From NCBI GenBank assembly GCA_013362315.1, contig JABFWL010000063.1, positions 1-34,139 of the forward strand: a DNA stretch of 34,139 nt. Direction: 5' to 3'. The number at the start of each line of letters is the position of its first letter. Within the stretch, counting starts at the first letter, position 1. The translations under genes and the position numbers were made by a program. Shown here one piece after another: positions 8,181-14,946 of the stretch. The notes below the pieces were generated by a model. The model was given only the letters and a program-made list of their open reading frames with translations, had not been told where the DNA came from and searched no databases. This DNA comes from Catenulispora sp. (GTDB taxonomy: Bacteria; Actinomycetota; Actinomycetes; Streptomycetales; Catenulisporaceae).

Positions 8181-9100
8181 GGTGTGTGCCCTTCCAGAAG
8201 ATCGACGACGAGGAACGCGGTGAACGCCGCGAGGACGTAGAACCCTGAATCCGCCGGCGGCCAGCGCTCGGCGCCGCCGCGCCAGAACCGCAGCGCGCCC
8301 CGCACCGGCAGCGCGGCCGGCAGCAGGACGAGCCACCCCGCCTCGGCGCCGGGGCTCCAGGGCCGGGTCAGCAGCAGCGCAAGAATCGTCGCCACGGCGG
8401 CGGCAGCAAGTGCGGCCCTAGCCGTCCCCTCGACACCGAACACGGCCACATAGGTGCGCTCCCCCGGCTCGGGCACGCGGGTGGTCTTGCGCGCGAGTTC
8501 GAGGTGCGTGAAGACGGCCAGCATGGAGGCCAGCGGCAGGAGCGCAGCGGGCCCGGCGGGCCAGTGGGTGTCGTGCAACAGGGTCGCGTAGAGGTAGCCG
8601 CCGAGCAGCAGCTGCACCGGCAGGCTGATCAGGGCACTGACGATGAGCGCGTCCCCGGACGGCCAGTGCACTAGCCGGTCAGCGGCCAGCAACACCGCCA
8701 GATAGAGCAGCGCCGTGGCCGCACCGGCCAAGGCCAGGCCGCGCGGAGCGTTGAGCAGCAGGACGACGACGGTCCCGGCACCGATGATCACGCCGATGTC
8801 GCGGACGGCGACCGCGCCGGAGGCCAGCGGCCGCCGTGGGTTGTGCTCGCGGTCGTAGTCCAGGTCGCGCAGGTCGTCGACGGCGCGGACCACCAGAAGC
8901 AGCACCGTGAACGACGCGAGAGTGGCCAGCGTGGCCCAGCCCGGCCGCCACGCGCTCGCGCCGGGGCCACGCTGGCCGTGCCGGGCGCGCTGTCCGAGGG
9001 CGAACATGGCCGTCCCGCCGAGCGCCCAGGCCAGTGCGTAGGGCAGGTAGACCGCCGGAGGGAAGCTGCCCCGGACATAGCGGCGCAGCCGCACGATCAC
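8177..9100 (-). CDS. UbiA-family membrane prenyltransferase or terpene cyclase
   Basis: 307 residues, GTG start overlapping the previous stop as GTGA. Eight to nine hydrophobic helices are visible. The first aspartate-rich motif is clear ('VRAVDDLRDLDYDREHNPRRPL', about residues 71-92; DDxxDxDxD type) and would bind the Mg-diphosphate of a prenyl donor. At the place of the second motif there is 'HLELARKTTRVPEPGERTY' (about 198-216), which lacks the DxxD expected in classical UbiA, MenA or COQ2 enzymes. UbiA proteins either transfer a prenyl chain to an acceptor or, in some actinomycetes, cyclise it. The divergent second motif leaves both possible. The prenyl donor is likely supplied by the synthase at 13411-14436. 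Confidence 0.86.
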   Translation of the reverse strand: MIVRLRRYVRGSFPPAVYLPYALAWALGGTAMFALGQRARHGQRGPGASAWRPGWATLATLASFTVLLLVVRAVDDLRDLDYDREHNPRRPLASGAVAVRDIGVIIGAGTVVVLLLNAPRGLALAGAATALLYLAVLLAADRLVHWPSGDALIVSALISLPVQLLLGGYLYATLLHDTHWPAGPAALLPLASMLAVFTHLELARKTTRVPEPGERTYVAVFGVEGTARAALAAAAVATILALLLTRPWSPGAEAGWLVLLPAALPVRGALRFWRGGAERWPPADSGFYVLAAFTAFLVVDLLEGHTP

Positions 9101-11841
9101 GGGTCCGCCTCCTCGGCCAGGATCCGCACGGTGCCGGCTGCGCCGTCGAGCTCGATCAGGGCGCCGTCCGGGATCCGGGTGGTGGCGTCCGCGACCGCGA
9201 CCACGGTCGGCACCCCGAGGAGCCGGCCGGTGACGGCGGTGTGCGACAGCAGCGTCCCGCGCTCGACCACCAGCCCGCGGGCCGCGGTCATCAGGAACAG
9301 CCAGCCGGGGTCGGTCTCCCGCGCTATCAGGATGGCGTCGCGGCAGGTGTCGGCGGGCACGTCGGGGTCCAGCACGACGCGGGCCCGCCCCCGGACCACG
9401 CCGGCGCTGGAGGCCAGGCCGCGCAGCACGTTCTCGCCGTCGGCGGCATCAGTGGCGTCGGCGGCGTCGCCATCACCGGAAGCGGCGGTCGCCGGGCGGG
9501 CCACGTCCAGCGGCCGCCCCGCGAGGCTCACCAGTCGCGGCGACGGCGCCGGCAGCGTCTCCCAGCGCTCCCGGTCGGCGCGGCGCAGGGCAGCGAGCGC
9601 ACGCAGATCGCTGCCGGGCAGGGTCCCGTCGAACGCGCCGAGTACCTCCTGCACGGTCAGGTCGAGGACGTCGCGCGGGTCGTCGAGCCGCCCGGCGCCA
9701 GCCAGCAGGACGCCCAGGCGCAGCAGGACGCGCCGCGACAGGCCGAACAGCTCGGTGCGGCAGAACCGGGTGTCCTCGCGGGCCTTGAGGTGGGCACGCA
9801 TCCGGGCGGCGAAGGCTCGGATGATCACGCGTCGCAGTGGGTTGCGACAGTGCTCGCGCAGCTCGCGTTCGCCGTCCGCGCGGACCTTCCGCTCGTCCGC
9901 GCGGCTGGCATCGGCGCCCGTGCCCTGCCGCAGATGCGGGCGCACCATGTCGAGCAGCATGCCGGGCCGCTGGCGCGGGGTGAGCTGTTCGAGCTTCAAG
10001 TCGCCGACGGCCCGGTCGCCATAGACGCGCAACTGGTGCAGGGCCGCGTCGGCGAGTTCGGGCCCGTATATACCGTCGGTGATCTCCTGCCAGACCACGG
10101 CGTCCTCCGCGTCGGTCGCGGCATGCAGAATCCGGTCCCGGGCCTCAGGCTGCGCACAGACCAGATCGGACAACTCCAGAGCACTGCGAAGTCCGGCCAG
10201 CGTGCGGTTCTCCGGTCCGCCCGCCAGCAGTGCGCCGAACAGTGCCCGGTGCCGGGTGCCGGTCCAGCGGCGCAGCAAGCCTTCGTAGACCGCAGCGGGG
10301 AAGATGCCCAGGACCGTGTTGGTCAGTGTGACGCCCCACTGCGCGCCGACGTCCGCCCATAGGCCGCGGTAGAACGCGACCAGGGCCTGCGCGTCGAGGG
10401 ATTCCAGATCACCGGCTTCGGCGGCGGTTCTGTCCCACCACGCGAGGAAGCCGCGCACCCGGCGGAAGTGCCCTGCGCTGCGGAACAGGGTGGCCGGGGC
10501 TGTGCGCAGGGCTCGGCCGCGCCAGCGGGGTGACAGGTCCATCCCCGGCTGGGTCCGCAGGCCCATCGAGTGCTCCCACCAGCCCCGGATGAATTCGAAC
10601 TCTGGCATCAGGCCGTGCAGCGCGTACCAGGCGTCGAGCCGGTAGTACACGCGGCCCTCGCGCAGGCCGACCATGCGCTCCAGATGATGCGCGTTCTGCC
10701 GCAGCCGCGCCTCGGGGATGCCCATGCGGCGGTAGAGATCGGTGAAGGCGGTCTTGTAGAAGTCGCGCGCGAGCGAGTACGTCAGCGCACAAGAGACTCC
10801 GGGATAGCTTTCGGTGATGTTGTGGTTGGTCCATACGACCTGCTCGGGAAGGTCCGCGAGCGGCCGGGACTGCACGATCCAGAGCTCGCCGTCGGCGGAG
10901 AAGGTGCCTTCGATGTCCTGCGGACAACCGAAATACTCCTCGATCCGGCGGGCCGTCTCGACGACCCGGGCCAAGGCGCCGTCATCAAGGACCGGCTGCT
11001 CGGCCAGTTCGGCGGGCACCTCACACTCGGCGGGCTCGTCCGGGCTCCCGACCATGCGGCGCTTGACCACGATCTCCTTGCGCACCGCACCGGTGGCCCG
11101 ATCGGTGAAGTAGTGGTCGACATCGGCGCGCTCCTGGACGACGCCCTCGCCGATGCCGTACGCCGCGGCCACCACCACACGGTCGGCGCCGTCGCGCGGG
11201 TCGCGGGTGAACGCGACGAACGAGCTGACGCCTAGCACCATCCGCTGAACGCCGACCGCTATGCGCACCGCACCGGGATCGGTGCCGCGTCGCAGCCGGT
11301 AGAGGACCCCTTCGGGGTTGTAGGCGGAGGCCCAGCATTCGACGATCCGCCGGAGCAGGTCGGCGCGTGGGACGTACAGGAAGCTGTCGCTGAGCCCGGC
11401 GAAGGGATCGGTCGAGCTGTCCTCGCCGAGTTGGCCCGGACCCGGCACGACGCACGCCCGGACCGCGGCGAGCCCGTCGGGGCCGATGAGGTCGTCGAAT
11501 GCAGTGTGAACGGCGTCGGTGAGTTCCTTGCCGATCTCGAGGGAAAGCACAGCGGCGCGTGCCTTCCCGCTCCAGCTCCGCACGGCCTCAGGTTCCGCAG
11601 CGGCGGGCGGCGCGTCCAGGTCTGCCAACACCGGCGCGACGGCCCGGTCGAAGGCGGCCGCCGGGACGGCGAACAGGTCGGGGACGGCGAATTCCGCGGC
11701 GCGTAGCTCAGCGAGCCGGGAGAACTTGTAGCCGGCGGCTGCCGGATCCAGCAGGGCTTCGCCGTGGAGCAGCGTGGAGGTTGTGTCAGGGTACGGACTC
11801 CGCCATATGGCAGGGCCCTGGGTGTCGATGGCCGCCGTCAC
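9097..11841 (-). CDS. PEP synthase / rifampin-phosphotransferase-like dikinase
   Basis: 914 residues, GTG start overlapping the nitroreductase stop (GTGA). The N-terminal ATP-grasp domain of the PPDK/PEP-synthase superfamily (about 30-320) shows Lys39 in 'GYKFSRLAEL', 'GEDSSTDPFAGLSDSFLY', 'SFVAFTRDP', 'YGIGEGVVQ' and the closing 'ELWIVQSRP'. A long helical middle region (about 340-780) would hold the substrate. The C-terminal swivelling phosphohistidine domain keeps 'GTLLSHTAVTGR' with catalytic His867. The layout matches rifampin phosphotransferase-type enzymes, which pass the beta-phosphate of ATP through His to an alcohol. The usual 'VRSS' arginine strand is replaced by 'VVPGPG' at 131-136. 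The substrate is unlikely to be rifamycin here; an alcohol of the cluster's own pathway is the better guess. Confidence 0.85.
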   Translation of the reverse strand: MTAAIDTQGPAIWRSPYPDTTSTLLHGEALLDPAAAGYKFSRLAELRAAEFAVPDLFAVPAAAFDRAVAPVLADLDAPPAAAEPEAVRSWSGKARAAVLSLEIGKELTDAVHTAFDDLIGPDGLAAVRACVVPGPGQLGEDSSTDPFAGLSDSFLYVPRADLLRRIVECWASAYNPEGVLYRLRRGTDPGAVRIAVGVQRMVLGVSSFVAFTRDPRDGADRVVVAAAYGIGEGVVQERADVDHYFTDRATGAVRKEIVVKRRMVGSPDEPAECEVPAELAEQPVLDDGALARVVETARRIEEYFGCPQDIEGTFSADGELWIVQSRPLADLPEQVVWTNHNITESYPGVSCALTYSLARDFYKTAFTDLYRRMGIPEARLRQNAHHLERMVGLREGRVYYRLDAWYALHGLMPEFEFIRGWWEHSMGLRTQPGMDLSPRWRGRALRTAPATLFRSAGHFRRVRGFLAWWDRTAAEAGDLESLDAQALVAFYRGLWADVGAQWGVTLTNTVLGIFPAAVYEGLLRRWTGTRHRALFGALLAGGPENRTLAGLRSALELSDLVCAQPEARDRILHAATDAEDAVVWQEITDGIYGPELADAALHQLRVYGDRAVGDLKLEQLTPRQRPGMLLDMVRPHLRQGTGADASRADERKVRADGERELREHCRNPLRRVIIRAFAARMRAHLKAREDTRFCRTELFGLSRRVLLRLGVLLAGAGRLDDPRDVLDLTVQEVLGAFDGTLPGSDLRALAALRRADRERWETLPAPSPRLVSLAGRPLDVARPATAASGDGDAADATDAADGENVLRGLASSAGVVRGRARVVLDPDVPADTCRDAILIARETDPGWLFLMTAARGLVVERGTLLSHTAVTGRLLGVPTVVAVADATTRIPDGALIELDGAAGTVRILAEEADP

Positions 11842-12506
11842 CGGCTCGGCTCCTCGGCTGCCCCGGCGTTCTCAGGGTACTGCCAGCCGTCCACGTGCAG
11901 AACCTCCTCCAGCGGGCGCCGCCGACCGGGCCCGAAGGCCGTCCGGAGTGTGTAGGCGGTCGGGATGAGCGGTCCCTGGTGGACGTGCTCGGGCAGGTCC
12001 AGCAGGTCGGCCAGCTCGGCCTCCAAGCCGAGGTGGACCGTGGTGAGCGTGGTCCCCAGCCCGCGGCTGCGCGCGGCGAGCGCGTAGTTCCATACGGCCG
12101 GGAGCAGCGAGGTCCAGACACCGGCCTGATTGCCGGCCGGGAGCGGCTTCGCGGTCTGGAGACAAGCCAGGACCAGTACCGGGACGCGGTGCAGGCGGTC
12201 GGCCAGCTCACCGGCGTCGCGCAGGAGGCGGTTGTCCGCGGGCGGATCGCCGAACCTTGCGTGGAAGGCCTTCCGGTAGATCTCGGCGACCTGCTCGCGG
12301 CGCTTCGGATCGCTGATGAGGATCCAGCGCCAGTCCTGCCGGTTGGCGCCGTTCGGCGCCTGAAGCGCCAGGCGGAGGCAGTCCTCGACGACGGCTCTCG
12401 GGACGGGGCGTTCCAGGTCCAGTGCTCGGCGTACCGAGCGTGTGGTGCTCAGAAGCGTGTCGCAGGCGTCCGCGTCCAGCCCGGGGCCTCCGGTCGGGCG
12501 GCTCAC
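11838..12506 (-). CDS. Nitroreductase-family flavoprotein
   Basis: 222 residues from GTG 12506, which overlaps the ICMT-like stop as GTGA; an open frame continues further upstream but only as a shadow of that gene. The N-terminal FMN-binding signature is clear ('TRSVRRALDLERPVPRAVVE' then 'APNGANRQDWRWILI'). The later 'GLGTTLTTVHL' segment is the conserved second FMN/NAD(P)H loop. The family are FMN-dependent NAD(P)H oxidoreductases, usually dimers. They reduce nitro groups, quinones or enones, and some members act as dehydrogenases in natural-product pathways. Its place inside a fully overlapped operon argues for a dedicated tailoring step. Confidence 0.88.
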   Translation of the reverse strand: MSRPTGGPGLDADACDTLLSTTRSVRRALDLERPVPRAVVEDCLRLALQAPNGANRQDWRWILISDPKRREQVAEIYRKAFHARFGDPPADNRLLRDAGELADRLHRVPVLVLACLQTAKPLPAGNQAGVWTSLLPAVWNYALAARSRGLGTTLTTVHLGLEAELADLLDLPEHVHQGPLIPTAYTLRTAFGPGRRRPLEEVLHVDGWQYPENAGAAEEPSR

Positions 12507-13168
12507 CAGACCCCCGGCAGCAGGCGGGCGTGCTGCGCCGCGTAGGCGCTGTAGGCGGGAAGGACCAGCAGGGTGCGTTCTTCGACCCGGATCCGCCAGG
12601 ACAGGACGCCGGCCAGCCCGGCCAGCAGTATCAGCGCCGGCCAGTTGAAGAAGAACACGATCAGCCCGATGTGCCCGAGGAGCATGCCGGCGTAGGCCGG
12701 GTGCCGGATCAGCCGGTAGGGGCCGGTGGAGACGATCTCGTGTCCGTCGTGGCGGATCACGTGGTGGGAGTAGAAGCGTCCCAGGGTCCTGATAGCCACC
12801 AGGCGCAGGGTGACGCCCGCCGCGAACACCGCGATCGCGGCGGCTTCGCGGACCGGCGTCTCGGCGCCGAGCGGCACGGGGAACAGGGCCGCGGCGACCG
12901 TGGCGAACCGGGTGAGGCCGTAGGCGATCAGCGTGGACACCTCGCGCGGCGGCGTGCCGGGCTTGCCCAGACTGACCGGGGCCTCGGCCAGCAGCCACAG
13001 CAGATTGGCGCCGATGAACACCAGCGCGAAGGCCCGGCCGGGCTCTCCGGGGCGGTCCAGGATGATCGCGAATCCGGCGAGATTCACCACCACGCCGATC
13101 CCGAAGAGCGTGGGCGTGATCGCTTGCCGCCAGTCGAACCGCAGGTCCACGTCGGCCACCGGCGTCAC
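12503..13168 (-). CDS. Isoprenylcysteine carboxyl methyltransferase-like membrane methyltransferase
   Basis: 221 residues, GTG start with a GGGGGAG ribosome-binding site immediately upstream; first gene of the six-gene operon. It has about five membrane helices and the ICMT/PEMT C-terminal signature 'GPYRLIRHPAYAGMLLGHIG' followed by 'IRVEERTLLVLPAYSAYA' (RHPxY...EExxL), which binds S-adenosylmethionine at the membrane face. Eukaryotic ICMT methylates the carboxylate of prenylated cysteine. Bacterial relatives are largely uncharacterised. Co-occurrence with a prenyl synthase and a UbiA enzyme suggests methyl-ester formation on a membrane-embedded isoprenoid. The family is firm; the substrate is inference. 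Confidence 0.85.
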   Translation of the reverse strand: MTPVADVDLRFDWRQAITPTLFGIGVVVNLAGFAIILDRPGEPGRAFALVFIGANLLWLLAEAPVSLGKPGTPPREVSTLIAYGLTRFATVAAALFPVPLGAETPVREAAAIAVFAAGVTLRLVAIRTLGRFYSHHVIRHDGHEIVSTGPYRLIRHPAYAGMLLGHIGLIVFFFNWPALILLAGLAGVLSWRIRVEERTLLVLPAYSAYAAQHARLLPGVW

Positions 13169-13220
13169 CTCCCCCTTGTCGTGCTTGAAGCGCTCGTGGC
13201 GTCTTGCAGCGCTTGTAACG

Positions 13221-13237
13221 GCGGGCCGCTGGCCCGC
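13221..13237. promoter_or_regulatory. Perfect 7-bp inverted repeat in the leader of the isoprenoid operon
   Basis: GCGGGCC-GCT-GGCCCGC, a perfect dyad, lies 53 bases before the start of the ICMT-like gene in the 242-bp divergent region. A second, looser dyad (TGATG ... CATCA, 13237-13257) follows directly. On the minus strand, two imperfect copies of AGCGCTKCAAG lie between the dyad and the start codon. The dyad could be an operator or a leader hairpin; no cognate regulator gene is adjacent. Confidence 0.4.
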
Positions 13238-13320
13238 TGATGCAGGGAGCTTACATCAGCTCATATGAATAGGACGGCCGATTGCATTCATCTCAGTAGA
13301 CGCGCTAGCGTTCGAGCCTA

Positions 13321-13351
13321 TTGATTGACGAACTAGAGAACGCCTTATAAG
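13321..13351 (+). promoter_or_regulatory. Candidate promoter of the polyprenyl-synthase gene
   Basis: TTGATT at 13321-13326 and the overlapping TTGACG at 13325-13330 precede TATAAG at 13346-13351, with spacers of 19 and 15 bases. This is the most A/T-rich part of the divergent intergenic region. Transcription would start about 50 bases before the ATG at 13411. Spacing is not ideal for either -35, so the call is tentative. Confidence 0.4.
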
Positions 13352-13410
13352 GGTCCTGTGGTTCACCGAGGGTGGCCGGTTCCACGACGACCCGGAGGGC
13401 GGAGGGGTAC

Positions 13411-14436
13411 ATGACGGGGGATGCAGCCACTTGGAGTTCGGCCGGCGTGCTACGGCGGTTACAGGAGCTGGGAGCGGAACTGACCGCTTCGACCGGCCCC
13501 GGCAGCGTGGCCGACCACGCGATGGGGGAAGCGCTGACCGGCTTCCTGGACCGGATCGTCGGACGCGGCTCGGGGCCGGCGGTGGACGGCATCGTGAGGC
13601 TGCCGTTCCTGGTGCACGGGATGTACTCCGGCGAGCCGGCGGCCGCCGAGCCGGCCGCCATGGCGCACGTGCTGTGGTGGGTGTCGGCACGCTACCTGGA
13701 CGACCTGTCCGATGCCGGACCGGCGGCCTTCACCGCCTCCGACACCCACACCGACGCCGACCGGGGCATGCTCGCGGCGGTCGGGATCGCCTGCCACCTG
13801 TCCGCCGCCGTTCTGGACCAGGCGTGCCGCGACGATCCAGCACGAGCCCTGATGCTGCGTCAGGAGCTGTCGCGGTGCTGGCACCGGGCGATATCGGGAC
13901 AGCTGATCGACCTCACCACGCCCGCGGTGACGGCCACCGCCGAGGCGGTCCTGGCCGGCTACCGCGGCAAGACCGGCGCACCCTACGCCATGGCCGCGGC
14001 GATGGGGGCGGCGCTGGCCGGCTGCGATCCGGCGCAGGTGGACCTGCTGCGCGACTTCGGGGAGCGGTTCGGAGTCCTGCGGCAGGTGGTCAACGACCAG
14101 CGGGACATCGCATCGCGTCGGTACGAGGACCTGCGCAACGGTACTGCCACGTACATGGTGGTGCGGTATCTGGAATCGCTGTCCGGGCGGGAGCGCGGGG
14201 TGGCGGAGAAGCTGTTTGTGGGGTGCGCGGACTCAGCTGTGGCCCGCGACGAGTTCGCGGCCCGGCTCACGGAGCCGGCGTGGCTGCGGGCGTTCGCGGG
14301 GATCGTCAAGCCCCTCATTGACGGGCTCCACGCGACGGTCGACGGGGTCGGCGGGATGGCTGAGTACGCGGCCGGGCTGCATGGGTTGATCGAGGAAACG
14401 GTGAATCTGTATCCGGAGTTCTTGATGGGCCGGTAG
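13411..14436 (+). CDS. Polyprenyl-synthetase-fold (class 1 isoprenoid) enzyme
   Basis: 341 residues; ATG 13411 has a GGAGGGG ribosome-binding site 5 bases away. All-helical class I isoprenoid fold. The first aspartate-rich motif is 'YLDDLSD' (D97-D101, DDxxD). The chain-binding lysine segment is 'GKTGAPYAMAAAMGAALAG' (about 187-204). In place of the classical second motif (DDxxD) there is 'VVNDQRDIASRRYEDL' (ND at 228-229, D232, ED at 239-240), then 'RNGTATYMVVRYL'. That NDxxD pattern recalls ComQ-like and terpene-synthase-like enzymes more than housekeeping GGPP synthases. It should make or modify a prenyl diphosphate for the divergent UbiA operon. Chain length cannot be read from the sequence. 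Confidence 0.85.
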   Translation: MTGDAATWSSAGVLRRLQELGAELTASTGPGSVADHAMGEALTGFLDRIVGRGSGPAVDGIVRLPFLVHGMYSGEPAAAEPAAMAHVLWWVSARYLDDLSDAGPAAFTASDTHTDADRGMLAAVGIACHLSAAVLDQACRDDPARALMLRQELSRCWHRAISGQLIDLTTPAVTATAEAVLAGYRGKTGAPYAMAAAMGAALAGCDPAQVDLLRDFGERFGVLRQVVNDQRDIASRRYEDLRNGTATYMVVRYLESLSGRERGVAEKLFVGCADSAVARDEFAARLTEPAWLRAFAGIVKPLIDGLHATVDGVGGMAEYAAGLHGLIEETVNLYPEFLMGR

Positions 14437-14550
14437 GCGATCCCCGGTCCGGGCGGCCAGCGGGTCGGCGGCGGCCCCGGCGGGCAGGACCGGCTCCTCT
14501 GGCGAACCCGTACCTGTTACCGTCAGGGCCTGACCGGCGAGAGGAGCACC

Positions 14551-14937
14551 ATGAGCGCCAGCGCGCGGCTGCTGATCTGTGCCCAGGCCTGGCACTGGAT
14601 CGAGCCGGAGATCGCCTGGACCAAGGCGCGGGAGATCGTCGAGCCGGGCGGCACTCTGGCCCTGTGGTGGAACCCGGTGGAGCCGGTGAAAGCCTTCCAA
14701 CGAGACACCGCGGTGCTGCGCGACCATCGCGGGCACGGTCTGGGACGGGCGATGAAGGCCGCGATGATGCGCGGACTGGTCGCCGACCGGCCGGACGTGG
14801 CCTCGGTGGCGACCCAGACCGGCGACGTCGTGAACATGGCCCGCATCAACAACGAGCTCGGTTACCGCACTCTCGCCGAGTACTACGTGCTCGATGCCGA
14901 GGTCGCGGAACTGGAGAAGTACGTCGGCCGGAGCTGA
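14551..14937 (+). CDS. Chimeric ORF: methyltransferase fragment fused to GNAT C-terminus (probable remnant)
   Basis: 128 residues from an ATG with a good GAGAGGAG ribosome-binding site. Residues 6-42 ('LLICAQAWHWIEPEIAW...EPGGTLALWWN') are the post-motif-II part of a class I SAM methyltransferase, lacking the N-terminal GxGxG SAM loop. Residues 55-128 ('VLRDHRGHGLGRAMKAAMM' ... 'VVNMARINNELGYRTLAEYY') are the acetyl-CoA-binding half of a GNAT acetyltransferase, including RGxGLG, and lack the N-terminal half. Neither domain is complete, so neither activity is likely. The simplest reading is two decayed or recombined genes joined in frame. It stops 9 bases before the convergent MFS gene. Confidence 0.6.
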   Translation: MSASARLLICAQAWHWIEPEIAWTKAREIVEPGGTLALWWNPVEPVKAFQRDTAVLRDHRGHGLGRAMKAAMMRGLVADRPDVASVATQTGDVVNMARINNELGYRTLAEYYVLDAEVAELEKYVGRS

Positions 14938-14946
14938 CGGTCGGGC

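Noticed and set aside
12507-12998. Upstream extension of the nitroreductase frame
   Set aside because: The extra about 160 residues are Arg/Pro-rich shadow text of the ICMT-like gene. The GTG at 12506 overlapping the previous stop is the natural start and matches the other operon junctions.
6010-14436. Reading the block as a rifamycin-resistance locus because of the rifampin-phosphotransferase-like gene
   Set aside because: The gene is locked by overlaps into an operon of prenyl, P450 and methyltransferase enzymes, which resistance genes of that kind are not. The ATP-grasp strand also differs.
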